Of a DNA stretch of 64,000 nucleotides, positions 1 through 13,099 are shown piece after piece. Source of the DNA: Alnus glutinosa (lineage: Eukaryota; Streptophyta; Magnoliopsida; Fagales; Betulaceae); contig NC_084897.1 of NCBI RefSeq assembly GCF_958979055.1, forward strand, positions 22,503,628 through 22,567,627, in the 5' to 3' direction. Under the pieces are notes generated by a model, which was given only the letters and a program-made list of their open reading frames with translations, was not told the origin of the DNA and searched no databases. The number at the start of each line of letters is the position of its first letter. The stretch's first letter is position 1. A program made the position numbers and the translations under genes.

Positions 1-1353
1 CAGCTAAGTTCATCTCTAGAGCTTTTAATCGCGAAATTGTGGTGAGAGATCGGCATCGCTTTCACCACTTTAAGCAGGGTGGTTGTTCATGCACGGACTA
101 TTGGTAGCAATGTTACACTCGAAGCAAATTAATTTCAAAGTTACTCACCTGTTGCTGTGATTATTCCCCGAGAGCTTGGCCAGTTCTGAATTCTGATTGT
201 ACCAAACATCTGCTTCACCTGTGCTTGATGCTTTACAGTTCCAAGTTGCACGCCAGTGAAGCACCATGGCAGCAGTTTATGGCTTGGTGACAATGATTGA
301 TGTACCACCTCCCTCATGAGATTTGAAGGCAGTGCCCTTAATTGTGCCAGATAAAAAGGACACTTTTTTTGGGAGGAGGTTGGGGGTTAAAACCTATAAA
401 TGGTGGAGTTTTCTGATAAGAAAATTCTCCATTTGTGGTCCTAATGCTACAAATAGACCAATGGTGGATTGATTCATTACTGCATCCAACTATATGATAC
501 TGATTGAGGCCAAGTCACATTGGCATTCAGAAATACTATCGAATTACTCCAGAGAACTAACTTTAGGAAAGATTACCTTTAGACTTGAAACTTGAAAGCA
601 TTGGGAAGGAGCTTTGGAGGAATCTATTTCTTCGGTGAGGTTGGACACTGGTCTGTTTGGGGTGAAATGTGTACTCTGTAGGAGGAAAGTTCTTCATGGC
701 AATTGTTTTTGTAGGATCCTGTCCAGCACAAGAGAGGCTGTTGAATTGATCTTTCACTGCCTAATGGCTTATATTACCTGCTTGCTCCTCAAACATTTAT
801 TAATGCCATAAGTTTTAAAATGCTTAGACCAAATTTATAGAAGACAGATTTCTCAATTTTTGGTTATGCTCTTCATTTTCACTCCATCTTGCATTAACCA
901 GAGGCAGATGAGAAATGGTTTGAAGAAAGTAGAAAAGTGAATGACAGCCACAATTAACAAGAAAAGTTTTACCAGTGAACCAATTTATGTGTTTTGCTGC
1001 CAAACAACACGCGAGTACATTGACAATAATATCTGTCATCTTTAATTTAGTTGCAGCATATAATGAGAGGATGCGAGTTAATTTCCTGAATCTTCAGTGA
1101 TGCCCTCCTTTTGAAGGCTTTGATGTAGCAAAGTGTGAAATTCGTCATTAACACTTCTTGATTTACGTTTTCCCCTCTTTCACTGGATTTAGATGTACCA
1201 AAATTTTACTTCTCAAGAGACCCTCACAAAGAATTCCTTCCTCTTTCCTTTCTTGTACCCAACGTAAGGTTGTATAGGATAACCTAATAGTGTTCCAGAA
1301 CCATAACATCTTTATCAATATGGCTTTCAAACCCCTTTAACTTCAGATTTCGT
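1..1353. other. Intergenic / 3' flank of the PPR gene, no gene seen
   Basis: No open frame here is long or family-like. The short frames of 60-70 codons on both strands show no recognisable domain and overlap each other. The stretch just below 1354 is the likely 3' UTR and terminator region of the minus-strand PPR gene. I see no clear transposon ends. Confidence 0.5.
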
Positions 1354-3557
1354 TTAAGTCCCATCTTCTAGGTCATGGATTAAGCAATCCAAATCAGGTA
1401 CATATCCTGATTCCCTCATATGACAAATCAACAAATCCAAAACTCTATACACCCACTTTATGTGTGAACCCATTTTATCTCCAACAACAAAACTATGAAC
1501 CTCGTCTTTTACCTCGATCCAGCTCCTCCCAGCCTCTTTCTTACTCCTCATCCCTCTCATCAACTTCCTGATATCTGCAAACTCCCCCCACTTACCTTCA
1601 GCTGCATATAGATTTGACAGCATCACGTAAGTACCCACCATATTTGGCCTCAAATCTAATACCTTTCGAGCTGCCAATTTGCTCAAATTCGTAAGCTTAT
1701 GTGCTTTACAAGCTCCAAGAAGTGCCCCCCAAACAGACTCATCAGGTTTAAATGGCATGCTCTCTATTAGTTGGTAAGCCTCCTTAACTCGCCCTGCACG
1801 CCCCAGCAGATCCACAACACAACCATAAATCTCCTGATTTGGGGTGATTTTATAATCACCCTTCATTGATTCGAAGTACCTCAAACCTTCATCTACAAGT
1901 CCAGCATGGCTGCAAGCACTCAGAACCGCCATAAACACAATCCTATCAGGTCTAATACCTGATCTAATCATCGCATCATACAAGTCAACAGCCTCTCTTC
2001 CATATCCATGAGCCCCATATCCGATCATCATTGTAGTCCAAGAGACCAAATCTCTGCAGCTCATTTGACTAAAAACTTTGCATGAATCAGTTATGCTTCC
2101 AGACTTGGCATACATGTCAATAAGGGCATTAGCCAATGCCAAGTTACCATCAAGGCCTCGACGAACAATTCCTCCATGAACCTGTTGTCCGCAATTCAAA
2201 ACTGCTAGATTAGCACAGGCGGCTGTAACGCTGGTAAACGTGAAGCAATTTGGACTAAAATCTTCTGACTCCATCTGTGAAAAGATACGCAAGGACTCGC
2301 TGGAATCCAATTTTTCATGTCCAGCAATCAAAGTATTCCATGTGATCAAGTCTTTTTCATTCATTTCATGGAAGCACTGATTTGCCTTAGATAAAAACCC
2401 ACACCTGCAATACATGTCTAGTATAGAATTCATGACAGGAAGATTGGAATCAAACCCATGAGTAATCGCTGCTCCATGTATTTGCTTGCCCAAAGTGTGA
2501 GAGCTAATTGAGGCGCAAGCTCTAACCGCAATAGAAAAGCTAAATGGGTTGAGTTCTGCTTCCTCCTGTTTGCCAACAGAATTCATGAACTTAATGTATG
2601 CTGAGATAAATGAAGCTGAATTTTTGTCGAAATCTGAAACTACGAGGTGCAGATGAACAATAACAAGTCTGCTACGTACTGAATATGCAATTCTTTTGAA
2701 ACCCAAATATTTTCATAAGTTAATTGCAGTGATCCACCCTAAACTATGGGGCCATCTGCAATCTTCCTAAACTATAAACTTTTACAATCAACATCCTAAT
2801 TCAAGACTAATTTGCAATATCCAAACGAATGTACAAATGACCGTATGTCAAGTTAGGGGACATTGCAAAATGACTTTATAGTTTAATACACTCAGATACA
2901 ATTAAATTTATTTTCAAGGAATTTGAGGTTCTTTCAGCTACTTACCTGCAACATTTGCTGGAAAACTCGAAGCCCACCATAGCCATCACCTCTATGAGTG
3001 TACCCCGTGATCAAAGTAGTCCATGACACGGCATTCTTTGCACGTATATCCCGAAAGACCATGCATGCCTCGTCCATGCTAGCACAACAAGTAGCATACA
3101 TGTCCATGAGTGCATTATCAACGTACATAGACCCCTCCACTCCCTGCTTGATAGTTAATCCATGAACCAATTCTCCACATGAAAGAGCCTTCATGCCCTT
3201 ACACGCCTTCAAAGCACTGGACAAAGTAAAAGCATTTGGCTCAATTCCGTTCCCCACCATCTCACCGAACACAGTCCATGCATGGCAGTAGCGGTTGCAA
3301 GCGGTGTACCCTGCAACCATGGCTGTCCATGTAACCACGTCTCTCTCAGGCATTTCATCGAACAGTACCCGGGCTTCTTTAATCAAACCCCTTTCAAAGT
3401 ATGATTTGATGAGATTTGTGGCTAATACGGAGGGCCCCTTTGGTAAAAAAGGCGGCTTTGATTGGGTGTTGCAGTTTTGGGCCCACTGAATGGAATTTCG
3501 GATTATGGGTGGGATTGAATGGAAATAAGTGTCGGATAGTAATCTTTTTGTACTCAT
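1354..3557 (-). CDS. PGN: PPR protein, PLS class with E domain (PGN / At1g56570-like), 2 exons
   Basis: Pentatricopeptide-repeat protein, presumably an organellar RNA-binding factor. Exon 1 is 3557..2946 and exon 2 is 2565..1354. The 380-bp intron has donor CAG|GTAAGT and acceptor AAACAG|GA and is phase 0. The spliced protein is 607 aa. The junction rebuilds a normal repeat: VFQQMLQ runs into EEAELNPFSFSIAVRACAS. Repeats of the P, L and S types run almost end to end, with motifs such as VVTWTAMVAGY, DLITWNTLIAGH, NALIDMYAKSG and VVDLLGRAGRVKEAY. An E/E+ region follows (GTYVMLSNLYAAEGKW, GRSWIEV) and there is no DYW deaminase. From memory, length and sequence fit Arabidopsis PGN, a mitochondrial PPR linked to salt and ABA responses. 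The ATG at 3557 is the first in frame. The reading frame of exon 2 continues 141 nt into the intron, which could mislead gene finders. The family call is firm; orthology is inference. Confidence 0.88.
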
Positions 3558-3978
3558 TTCTGTTGTTACATGCACATGATCATACCCTCATAACCCCAAA
3601 TGTGAGTTTGAGCTCTAGTTTTTTCATATGTTGTAACAAAGTATAGTTCATGTAAAGGCTTCACTCTCACGTGATTTGGGAGGGAGTGGAAATGAGTTCG
3701 AGTCACTGTGACTCTTATGAGTGTGATATTAGGGTATATATATATATATATTTCAAGGAATTGAAAGGCTACAAATTTCTCATAATTAAATTACATAAAT
3801 ACTGTTATCACTGGAAAAGAAAAAGAAAAGAAAAGAAAAGATATTTCCCATTGTACGGTCCATGTATTTCCCAACTTTATAATAAAAAATAAAAATTGAG
3901 AAGCCTTAAGAGGTGGCTTAGGACCAATATGTGAGAAACCCATAATTACTTTTTGCCATATCTTTTCATTCTTCCCGC
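3558..3978. other. 5' flank of the PPR gene, possible degenerate SINE
   Basis: No coding signal. At about 3650-3700 there is a weak A-box-like string followed about 35 nt later by a B-box-like GAGTTCGAGTC. A TA run follows at 3734-3751. This could be a decayed tRNA-derived SINE, but the match is short and unproven. The PPR promoter must lie here; no single TATA box stands out. Confidence 0.3.
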
Positions 3979-4407
3979 TAAGGGTGGGCAAAATATTTGA
4001 CTATCGCCTACCGACCGCCACCGAATTGCCATCGATTGTCTACTGACTTATTTCAGTTCAGTAGTCGGTATAGATTTTTATTCCGAAAGTCAGTTCGGAT
4101 CGGTTCGGTAGTCGATATAGTTGATTTTTAACCTATTAATCGAAACGAACCGACACTTTGAATAGAAACGACGTCGTTTCGTTTGATCGTTTTCTCTCTC
4201 TCTCTCTCTCTCTCTCTCCTTAAAAAAAAAATATCAAAACGACGTTTCATTAACCGATTATTAACCAACCGCCTTTTAACTGACTTAACCAATCACTTTT
4301 TAACCGATACCTCTTTAACCAAAAATTTTGAAATTATAGGTTGTCAAAATGAAGTCGGCGAATTAACCCTTTGTCGGTTAACCGATCCAAACCGACATCC
4401 ACCCCTA
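3979..4407. mobile_element. hAT-type MITE (429 bp) with 8-bp TSD
   Basis: The unit begins TAAGGGTGGGC and ends CCACCCCTA, so the ends are inverted. It is flanked by a perfect 8-bp direct repeat CTTCCCGC at 3971-3978 and 4408-4415. An 8-bp target duplication and a TA(R)GGGTG-type terminus are typical of hAT elements. The interior is rich in AACCGA and TCGGTT motifs in opposite orientations and holds a CT microsatellite at about 4193-4218. No transposase is encoded, so it is non-autonomous. Confidence 0.82.
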
Positions 4408-4466
4408 CTTCCCGCACTATTCTCAAGTGATGGACTGAACTGAACATCTGGTGGCATTTCTAGTAG

Positions 4467-5135
4467 TAGGGTTGTAATTGAGTCAAATCAAGTTGAGTAT
4501 TGAATGTTTATGTTCTTTTCATTTAATTTTTATTTCGAATACGAACCGAGTTTGAGCTTATCATCGAGCAAGATAATTTGTTTAAGTTTAACTCATTTAT
4601 TTTTCAAGCGAACTCAAACTTGTTCACGAACTACTCAGTTAACCTATTCATTTATTATATAAAGTAAATACCATGATTGTTTCTTTTTCTTTTTCTTTTT
4701 CTTTTTTTGTAAGTACAAACTAATTATTAGTTAATTAGTTATTGTTAAGTTTTTATCATTTGAGTTAATTAAACAAATTAACCTGAATCTTAAATAATCA
4801 AATCTTGAGTTTATATGTATGTTTATATATAGTATGTATCAATTCATTATGCAGACACACACACAAACACATATTTATATTAAGACTCACAATAATAATA
4901 ATTCAAGCCATATCTATTATATTAGGAAAAAATTCATCTTTACTTAAAATGTTCTAATTATGAAATTAAAATAATACAATAAAAAATAATAAAAATGAAG
5001 TGATACGAGTTTATACAAGTATAGATCATTTAATAATCGAGCCTAATTTTGTTATGATCGGCTCATTTATTAAATGAATCGATTTGAGTCGAGTTTACAC
5101 GAACAGATTGTCAGACAACCTTGTTCATTTATAGT
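4467..5135. mobile_element. Degenerate hAT-like MITE related to 18658-19328
   Basis: It starts around AGGGTTGTAATTGAGTC and ends near GTCAGACAACCTTGTT. Its interior is clearly homologous, in the same order, to the better-preserved element at 18658-19328: both carry a GAACTC...CTTGTTCACGA block, a region with AAAGTAAATRYCRTGATTG, and a TTCAA(G/C)... block near CACAATAATAATAATTCAA. The flanks (ATTTCTAG and ATTTATAG) could be a decayed 8-bp TSD. Boundaries are approximate. Confidence 0.5.
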
Positions 5136-6078
5136 CCTATTCAGTACCCTCTAGTTTATGAGTAATGCTAAATACTACACTCCTTTCTATTGGGATACTA
5201 CTCATTGCTACATCAACCCTTTAATTTATGAGTGGTGAAAAAATCTGTATGTTGAGAAAATATGATGGATCATATGGTCATTGAGAAAATATGACTATTA
5301 GAAAAGATAATGTTTGAATATATGAGTACTGGCAGTAACATGAGAAAAAAAAAAATTATACTTCGTTTTTGGATAGCTATTTTAGGCAGCCTTGGTGGAG
5401 AAAGTACAGTGAGGGATAAAAGAATTCCTTTCCTTTTGTCTTCTCTTTCAACCTCTCATATGCCATTGGGTAATTGAGTTCCCTTTTCACTGCTGATTTC
5501 AGCCATTAATCAGTCACGGAATTACATACAGAAAAGATTACTGAGATCAACATTTTCTTAAAATTCACCATGCCACTAATCTTTATTGAGGAACACCCCA
5601 TCTGTTTCCTGCAGCCTTTAGCCTTGATTGAGAATCTCGGAAGGTTTTCAAATCAGTTTTTCTCAACCAATATCACGCATAGTATTAACAATAATATATA
5701 AACAAAAAAGCAGCTACATATACATGCATCTTTTCAGCCAAAAATAAGTAAGATTAGGTCAAATTACTACAAAGAATCCTGCTTGTATATCTTGCCCACT
5801 GCCTTGTCATGGGAGAATAAATATGGAAACATGTTATACCTGTTAAAAATTTACATAAATTATGACCACATCAAGGTGCCATCAAAAAGAGGCACCCTCA
5901 ACATATAGTCATTTTAACCTCTAAAACCGATCAACTATATCGATTAATCGGATAACAAATGAGGCTAAGTAACTCATAAAACAAATGCTTTATGGTACGG
6001 TTTAGAGATCTACCCTTTACTTGTAGCTGTACAGTACAAAGGCATTGTCTTTCACCTTCCAGCAAAACTGAAGTCTCA
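5136..6078. other. Intergenic / 3' flank of the invertase gene
   Basis: No supported gene. The part nearest 6078 is the likely invertase 3' UTR. The sequence is AT-rich with no terminal repeats that I could pair. Confidence 0.45.
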
Positions 6079-9000
6079 TTACACAAGTATTTGAGACTTC
6101 GCAGCAAAGCGGGAGCATTTCTTCCGACCGCTCTTGCTAAGCGCACAAACGCAGATCTCAAGAAGTTCATAATCCTCCTCCCAGAATAACAAAGAGGCCA
6201 TCTCTGGCTTCTCCAAGAGCATTTTAGATGCAAGGAACCCAGCAATGGTCCACGTTTGGAAAAGTCGAGCTTGCTTTCCAATGAACTTCCCTGTCCGAGT
6301 ATCATAATATTCAGGCCAACGATCAAGTGGAAGCCTCTTCTCAGCCAAGGCAACAGCTTTTTGGGCAAGTTCTAATCGGCCCATCTTGATGCACGCCAAC
6401 GTGAACTGAAAACAATACATGAGGCAGTAGTTAGAAACTACAGACAAGTCAAATGACTCGAGGACCCAAAAAACCTGCCAATAACACAAAACAGATGCAT
6501 CCAATTTGTATATCTTAATACTTCTCTTCCCATAATTGCCACCAATTCCGCCAATATACAAAGAATATCTAATACAGTATCCAAAGCATTTTTTTTCTCT
6601 CACCTTTTCCTATCATATTTGTCCACTTTTCATGTCATTAAGCATGTAAATAAATTGGTGAGCTAAACATGACATCATTCAACCTCCATAACGATTCAAA
6701 ACAGGCTGGGGTGGGGAGGGAGTCCAGTGGAACTCACCACCTGCCCACCAAACATTATCACAGATTCCTTCTAGTGGACCCAGGAAACTATTTGCAATAG
6801 TCACAGATCCCCCAATGTGAGCCAAAGGGTAAATCAGGACGGGCATAATGACATTCAATTCTACCAAAAATTCACATTAGTTGTGCATCCCTTTAATAAA
6901 TATACAGCAACCAAATCCAAGCTTACCTGCCACAGGAGTGTTGGCCAGGATCCGCCATTATGATATGACCATGGGCTGCAAGGATCAAAGAAACAATTCA
7001 GTTTTGATGGAAATTTTTTATATAACACTAAACAGCTAGCTATAGAGTAAAAGAAAACATGCTAAAAACTCACGTATTCTTCGGGTCACTGCCAGTGATT
7101 ATACGCCACTCCTCATTTTCTACGGCAGGGTAACATATCTTCAGAGGCATATGCCCCACAATATCATCCCATTTGGCTTCAATGAGATTTAATATAGCTG
7201 CGTTTTGTTTTGGAGTACCCAAAGATGAAACAACAGACCAAAGATTTCCAAGCGTGAAAAACCTAAAATCCATGTGAGCAGGCTGTAGATTGCCAATCAT
7301 ATAGCCACCTTTCTCTGGAATCCAATCCATCAGCCAAGAAGGAATTTGTTCGGGATAGATATTGAACTTGTTGGTGGCATCCATGGAGTACTCCTCTGTT
7401 TTATATCGGTAAATCTCATTTATTTTTTTCATATCCACCCAATAATATTCTCTGATGTGGAATGACAGTGCGCTGAGTCTGTTGTTGATGGCTCTCACCA
7501 AATTATTGGATCCATCATTTACAGCTAGCATCTCACGTGAGCACCGTAGAGCCGAGTAAAATAGGGCCTGTGAAATCAAACTTGTCAGGGATGAGATACA
7601 CCAAAGATGGGGACCATGGGGTAACATAAATAAACTTGGCGTAAGATAAAATCAAATTCATAAAAAATGGCCATGATATTATGGGACAATATTAGAAACA
7701 AATTGCATCAGACCATGGGGCATGGGCAGACATCAGAAAGCAATTACTTTCAAATACCTTAGTTTCAAAAAATGTTCCGGTTGTTGTCTTATACATCAAC
7801 AAATGTAATCAGGACTAACAACCTTCGCTAAGCGCCTTACAACATTTTCTAGAGAGCTTAAAAACAATCTAGGTTTTCAGAAAGACTAAATAAAATACAA
7901 AAACCCTAGTTAATAGTTCCATGGGACCATTCCATGAATTTTGGCCATTTGGTTGAGATGATCACATTCTACTTGCAAAGGTGACCTCCAACAACTGTTT
8001 CTCGACAAGTCACATAACTGTGCATGTCACCAATGTCAAAAGTTACAAAATACAACAATGTGCATTTGAACAATATAACAATAAAAGCAAGACAGTATCC
8101 TTCATTTATTTTCTAGACTACGCAGAAATACCATGGCTACAGTAACCAATCCAATTAACAGCTTGAAACACACACAACAAGGACAATAGGAAGCAATTCG
8201 AAAATTATCAAAGAAATTGAACTCACTTGGATCTCAAGGGGGTGACCATGAATACCCATCCGCCGGTCTATCATACAGGAGCCATCAGTGACTAACAGAG
8301 ACGGAAACATATCAAACCCATCAGTTAAACACAAGTTCAGTATCATTTTTAAGCCCGTCTGAACATCCACCCTATCTTGTAATGCATAGTCACCAGTGAG
8401 TTTTCCATAAGCCCTCAACAGGATAATCCACCACAACCCTACAGAAAGAAGCCAACAAAACTAAAGTCATACTATGCTATAGATTATAGATAAGCAACTC
8501 TTTCAGGCATCACCTGGAGGCCAATAATAGTGGATTCTACAACATTCTTAATTCAAAAGAACCGCAATTTCTTATAGGCATTTTCGATAAAATAAAATCA
8601 TAGCACCATACTAACCAGAATCCACAGGTGCAACGCGACCAATAGCTGATTCACCAAAATCAGGATCTAGAACTTCTTCATACTTATTTTCATCAAGAGG
8701 CACGGTTCTAACTTTAAAACTTGCAGGCATCAAACCCTGCCCTGGGCTGTAGCAGTCCACTGTTTTCTCCCAACTCTAAGCGATAAATAAGAAAAAAAAT
8801 TATGAATTCGAGAAATCTCAAACATTAATGTCTAACTACAATTTACAGACGTTACTACAGCATATAGTATCAGTACACAAAGTAAGAACAACATATTTCT
8901 CCCCAAAACATGACAAACTAATGAAATACGACCCTCAACAACCGCAAACCCCCAAATACCGATCCTAAAATTTCATCATGGACCATCCCTCAATCACCAG

Positions 9001-10063
9001 TGGGGCGGCATTAAGAGCACTAGAATATGATTTCTACCGCACTTGAAAGCACAAATTCAACGAATTACATTAGCCTCCAAAACCACCCATAATTGACCTT
9101 GTCCTATATTAGTCAACAGTTACACCAAAGCTATATTTAAACATTAAGAGGTTACCAATTGTAAATTAAAATTCAATCGTAAAACAAGATTGACTTCCAT
9201 CATCTATTAGCCACATGCCAAAAGAGGTACACCCATATATGATCTAACAATTAACACAAAACAGTACTGCTAGAAAACGAATCACCAATTGAAATACAAG
9301 AATAAGAGCATATAGTTGGTTATATATATACCTGCAATTGCAAGGTATGAAGGAGAAAGTTCCTCACAATCTCTCCCTCTCCCTTCAGCAAGAAGGTGAG
9401 AGCGGAGGGGACAAAGTCCCTTATAAACACCTGATCATAATTCAACGGCTGCAGCTTATCCCCCGTGTCATTGGCCGCCACCGTCCCCACCGGACTCCCA
9501 CAATACATCACTACCGCCTCTCTCAGCAACCTCCACGCCTCCTTCTCGGCCTCACTCTCCTCCCTTGCCACCTTGGACTCACTCAAACCCTCCGAATTCC
9601 CTACATTTGCATCACCACCACCAACACAATCACCATTAACCTCTATCCTAGACTCTTCTTCACCGACTATATTCTCATCTTTGTCAATTCTCTCCACCAC
9701 CAACGGCTTCACATTCACACCAACACCACCTTGAACGTAGATTCTCTCGAAGCTTTTGTCATTCACTCGGGTCTCCACAGACGTCGAATACGACGCGACC
9801 TGAGAGAGAACTAAGACGACCCTACTGGATGTCGAGCCAAAGCCATCATTAGGCCTTGCTATGGCCTTGGATTGGCCAAAACCCGAGCCGGGCAATCGAA
9901 AGGCTTGGTGGGTATTGTGAATTCCGTGAAGAGAGCCCAAGACTCGAAAAGGGTCGATGTTGGATTGATAGTTGGTATTGAAAAACAACGAGTTTCGATG
10001 CGAGAGGAAGATTCTACAGGTGGGTTTCATGGTTGATTTGGTAAGGATTCTGATTGTGCTCAT
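6079..10063 (-). CDS. Alkaline/neutral invertase, GH100, organellar (INVA/INVC type), 6 exons
   Basis: Hydrolyses sucrose to glucose and fructose. Exons in transcript order: 10063..9332, 8775..8616, 8438..8227, 7567..7074, 6975..6927, 6405..6079. All boundaries are GT-AG and agree in phase, giving 657 aa. Residues 1-140 are poorly conserved and rich in R, S and T, consistent with a mitochondrial or plastid transit peptide. The GH100 catalytic domain follows: [56 protein letters not shown]. The presumed catalytic acid is D355 in [16 protein letters not shown] and the nucleophile E581 in RWPEYYD, by analogy with cyanobacterial InvA. The C-terminus [12 protein letters not shown] is typical. The ATG at 10063 is the first in frame; the open frame extends 51 nt upstream without one. 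A minus-strand neighbour of the PGN-like gene, as I recall for At1g56560 and At1g56570. Whether it equals INVA or INVC is not decided. Confidence 0.92.
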
Positions 10064-10219
10064 AACAGAGTTATTGGGATTGCAAAAGCAGGTACAGATG
10101 CGTGTTAGAATCAATTGCCGAGTTTGACGATGGAGAATTGGGAATTTGCTTTGAGACTTTGCAGCAAAGCATACGGTGTGCGAGAGCCGGAGGACAAAGG
10201 AATGGTTGAAAAAAGTGGG

Positions 10220-10247
10220 ACGTGGTTTTTTTATATATATATATATA
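10220..10247 (-). promoter_or_regulatory. Possible TATA region of the invertase gene
   Basis: Read on the minus strand, a TATATATATATA run lies about 160-180 nt upstream of the invertase ATG, a plausible place for a core promoter with a moderate 5' UTR. It could be only a TA microsatellite. Confidence 0.35.
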
Positions 10248-10249
10248 AG

Positions 10250-12100
10250 CGGTGAAGAAAAAAAAGGCTGCCTTGGGAAAGAAGAGTTTTAATTGTCTTT
10301 TTAAAAAACATTTGGATTTTTATTTTCTTTTTGGGAGTTTTTTTTTTCGTAAAAACAAAATGAAAATACAAATAACCCCCTCATTTAAGTGAAATGAGGA
10401 TAAGAATCCATTTCATTTTAAGTGAAATGAAAAATATATATTATATTGTTCATATTATACTTTATAAATTTAATAGTGTATATGCCACTAAATAGTGCAT
10501 ATATTATTATATTATTTAAAATTTTAAATGAATAATGTTAGAAACTACATTTTTATTGTACAATTATCTTACAATTCTGATTTTCAGTCTCAACTAATCA
10601 TTTGATCAATAATTATTAAAATAAATAAACAAATAAATAAAAACTCCAATGTTTGGTTTCAAGAATGGATCAAAGCTTAATAAAAAAATTAAGAGAAATT
10701 TTGAAAATAATGGTGGCCATGACTCATTTCGTTCAGAATGTATCTCTGATTGATTGAGATTAACATATTAACATTTTGAAATAAAAATATAATTTATAAT
10801 ATTACTGAATTTTAAATAGCATAACACCACGTACGTCATTATGCAACAAAATAAAATTTTGATAATGAAATGAATGATCCCCCTCCTCCTCCTTCAAACA
10901 AGAAATTTGTCTAATGGTACTCACTAGTTTGTGGTCCACGTGGCTGTTGCCTATTGGCCCAAAAAATATATTTAAGCATTATTCAGCGAAAATAAATAAA
11001 AATGGATTTTCTGTTACGCTATATTTGGAAAGTTTGGTTATGGCCGTTTTGCCATTATCTACATCACGTGCCTAACGCGTGAGAAAAGTGGGAGATAAGC
11101 CTTGGTGACGTGTAAGGGAGATTGCTATCCACTACTTTTCGTATCTTATGTTTACTATTGCAAACATCATGTTCGTTTGCACCACTAATAATTTGCCACG
11201 TGCCCCGGGGCCTTTTGGTCATATCCTTGGTCTTTCTATTTTATTTTATTTTTTTTTAAAAAAAAAAAAATACTATATGTTATTTATGTGAGTAATGCTA
11301 AAAATTACATCTGTATCCAATCTCAATTTCATTAGGCTGACATGACACTAATCATTAGTATTTGAATCTCTAACACTCTCATCTCATATTGAAAAGATTA
11401 GTAACACACGTAAAGTAAATGGTTTATATAAATACATCATACTCATGCGTGTTAAGTATCTTACTTACTTATTATGTGAAACTGAGCTTCATAAGTGATT
11501 ATAAGAAAGCTCACAATTAACTAGTTTTTTTGAAATGATAGGGTAAATGTAGCTAACGTTTTTCTCTATGTTGTTTTTATAAACTATAAACTCTGTGTGC
11601 TACTTATCTTTTCAATATGGAATTAATGTATTATAATCGACTGTGATATGATTTGTAACAACGAATATGTTAAGTTTCACATCCGAAATAAAATAAGGGT
11701 GGGACGAGAGTGTATTTTTATCATTTTTGTATTTATGTAGGCAAAAGTCCAAACTTGGCAACTGCCACGTGGTAAAGTGCACAAAAAATTGACAACCAAT
11801 TATAATAAAGTTCTTATCCACGTTTCCAAGAAATGGAGGTCATGTTGTGAAAATGATAGGGATAGACCATATCCATAAAATTCACAAAACACACGGTTTT
11901 TGAAAGGAATAGATGTACATGCTTCATTTGACAATGGAGAGAGTCAAGTTGGATAATGTGATTTAGCCATTAAGCCCTTTTTGTTTTCTTATAGGACTGT
12001 TTCATTTGGTGGATCGAGTACAACGATGACAAACAGCGTCCAAGCAAAAACAAAATACAAAAGGGTTGAGATGAACCATGTTGGCCTTCTACCCTCAATT
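10250..12100. other. Intergenic, AT-rich, with G-box-like motifs and LTR-related debris
   Basis: No gene supported. CACGTG-containing motifs occur near 11065, 11200 and 11763. They are about 1 kb or more upstream of the invertase, and I cannot say they regulate it. The part at about 11375-11590 resembles the solo-LTR-like unit at 28778-29138: both carry AGTAACACACGTAAAG- or AGTAACCCACATAAAG-type strings, then TGAAATGATAG or TGAGATGATAG. It is therefore probably an old fragment of the same family. Confidence 0.45.
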
Positions 12101-12109
12101 TGAAATTTG

Positions 12110-13095
12110 ATGTAATCTATAGCAGCCGCCACCAAGTGTAGCAATCAAACAATTTTATTTGAATGAATGCCCACTTTGTAAATCAGCGGTGGATTCTCTT
12201 AGGCATTTGTTCTTCAACTGTACATTTGTCTAAGTAATATGACGCAACTTCTTTTGGCCCTTAGATTCTACGGTTCTTAATTTCTCTAATATGGTAAATT
12301 AGGTCAAACTAATTATCTCCCTAACTTTTCTTTGCATTCACATAACTGTTCATCACAGGTTTCAAATATTTGCAGCTGTGTCGTGTGATCTTCTATAGCA
12401 TTATTGCAACAAGGCCTTTCCTAATGCTATTCAAGTCTCTCAGCATATTAACAAGATTTCTATGAAACATTTTACTGCTTGGCATAAAGTTCCATCTCTA
12501 GTGTAACACTGGCTACCTCCTACAAGTCCTGGTTACAAAATCAATTTCAACACGGCAATCCGGGATACCTTTTCAGCACAAACAGCAGTTTGTCGCAATC
12601 ACCGAGGTAATATCATCAGTATGATCTTCCAGATTAGTTCTCATTGTTCGCCAAATTATGGCAAAGCCTTAGCTATGTGTCTCGCAGTTTCTCTTGTCAC
12701 TTCTCTTAATCTTGAGAATTTTATCATTGAGGGTGACTCTCAAGTTGTTATTCTGTTTTTGCAACATCTCCAAAATCCGCTTGATTGGCGTATCTTGTCT
12801 GTTATTTTTGATATCATTGACTCCCTTCTAGTCTCCATATCCTGGAATGCTAGGAAAGTCAATAGAAATGCAAACTTCTATGCTCACTCAGTGGCACATT
12901 GGGCCGCAACTAGATCTTTTTTGGGCCGCATTCTCACTGCTCCCCTTACCCCTCCCTCAATCCCTATTGTAAGTGGGAAAGACCCACCCTCTATTAGGTT
13001 AATAAGTTATTAGTTATTTTTATGTTTTATTTCTTTTCTTAAGCTTGTTAGTTGTTGGTTTCTTTGTTTCAATGTACTTTAAAAAATAAAATAAT
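12110..13095 (+). pseudogene. LINE 3' fragment: zf-RVT and RNase H-like (RVT_3) remnant
   Basis: The clearest frame is 12621-13013. It has RNase H-like (RVT_3) signatures: ALAMCLAVSLVTSLNLENF, IIEGDSQVV, SWNARKVNRNANFYAHSVAH. Upstream, broken frames give NECPLCKSAVDSLRHLFFNC, the zinc-binding zf-RVT motif that precedes RNase H in plant LINEs, with stops and frameshifts between. An A-rich tail follows at 13080-13100. This is a dead, 5'-truncated LINE-type copy. A domesticated RNase H-like gene is a remote alternative because part of the frame is open. Confidence 0.7.
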
Positions 13096-13099
13096 AAAA

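Noticed and set aside
9338-9814. 158-codon plus-strand frame
   Set aside because: Antisense shadow of invertase exon 1; no domain.
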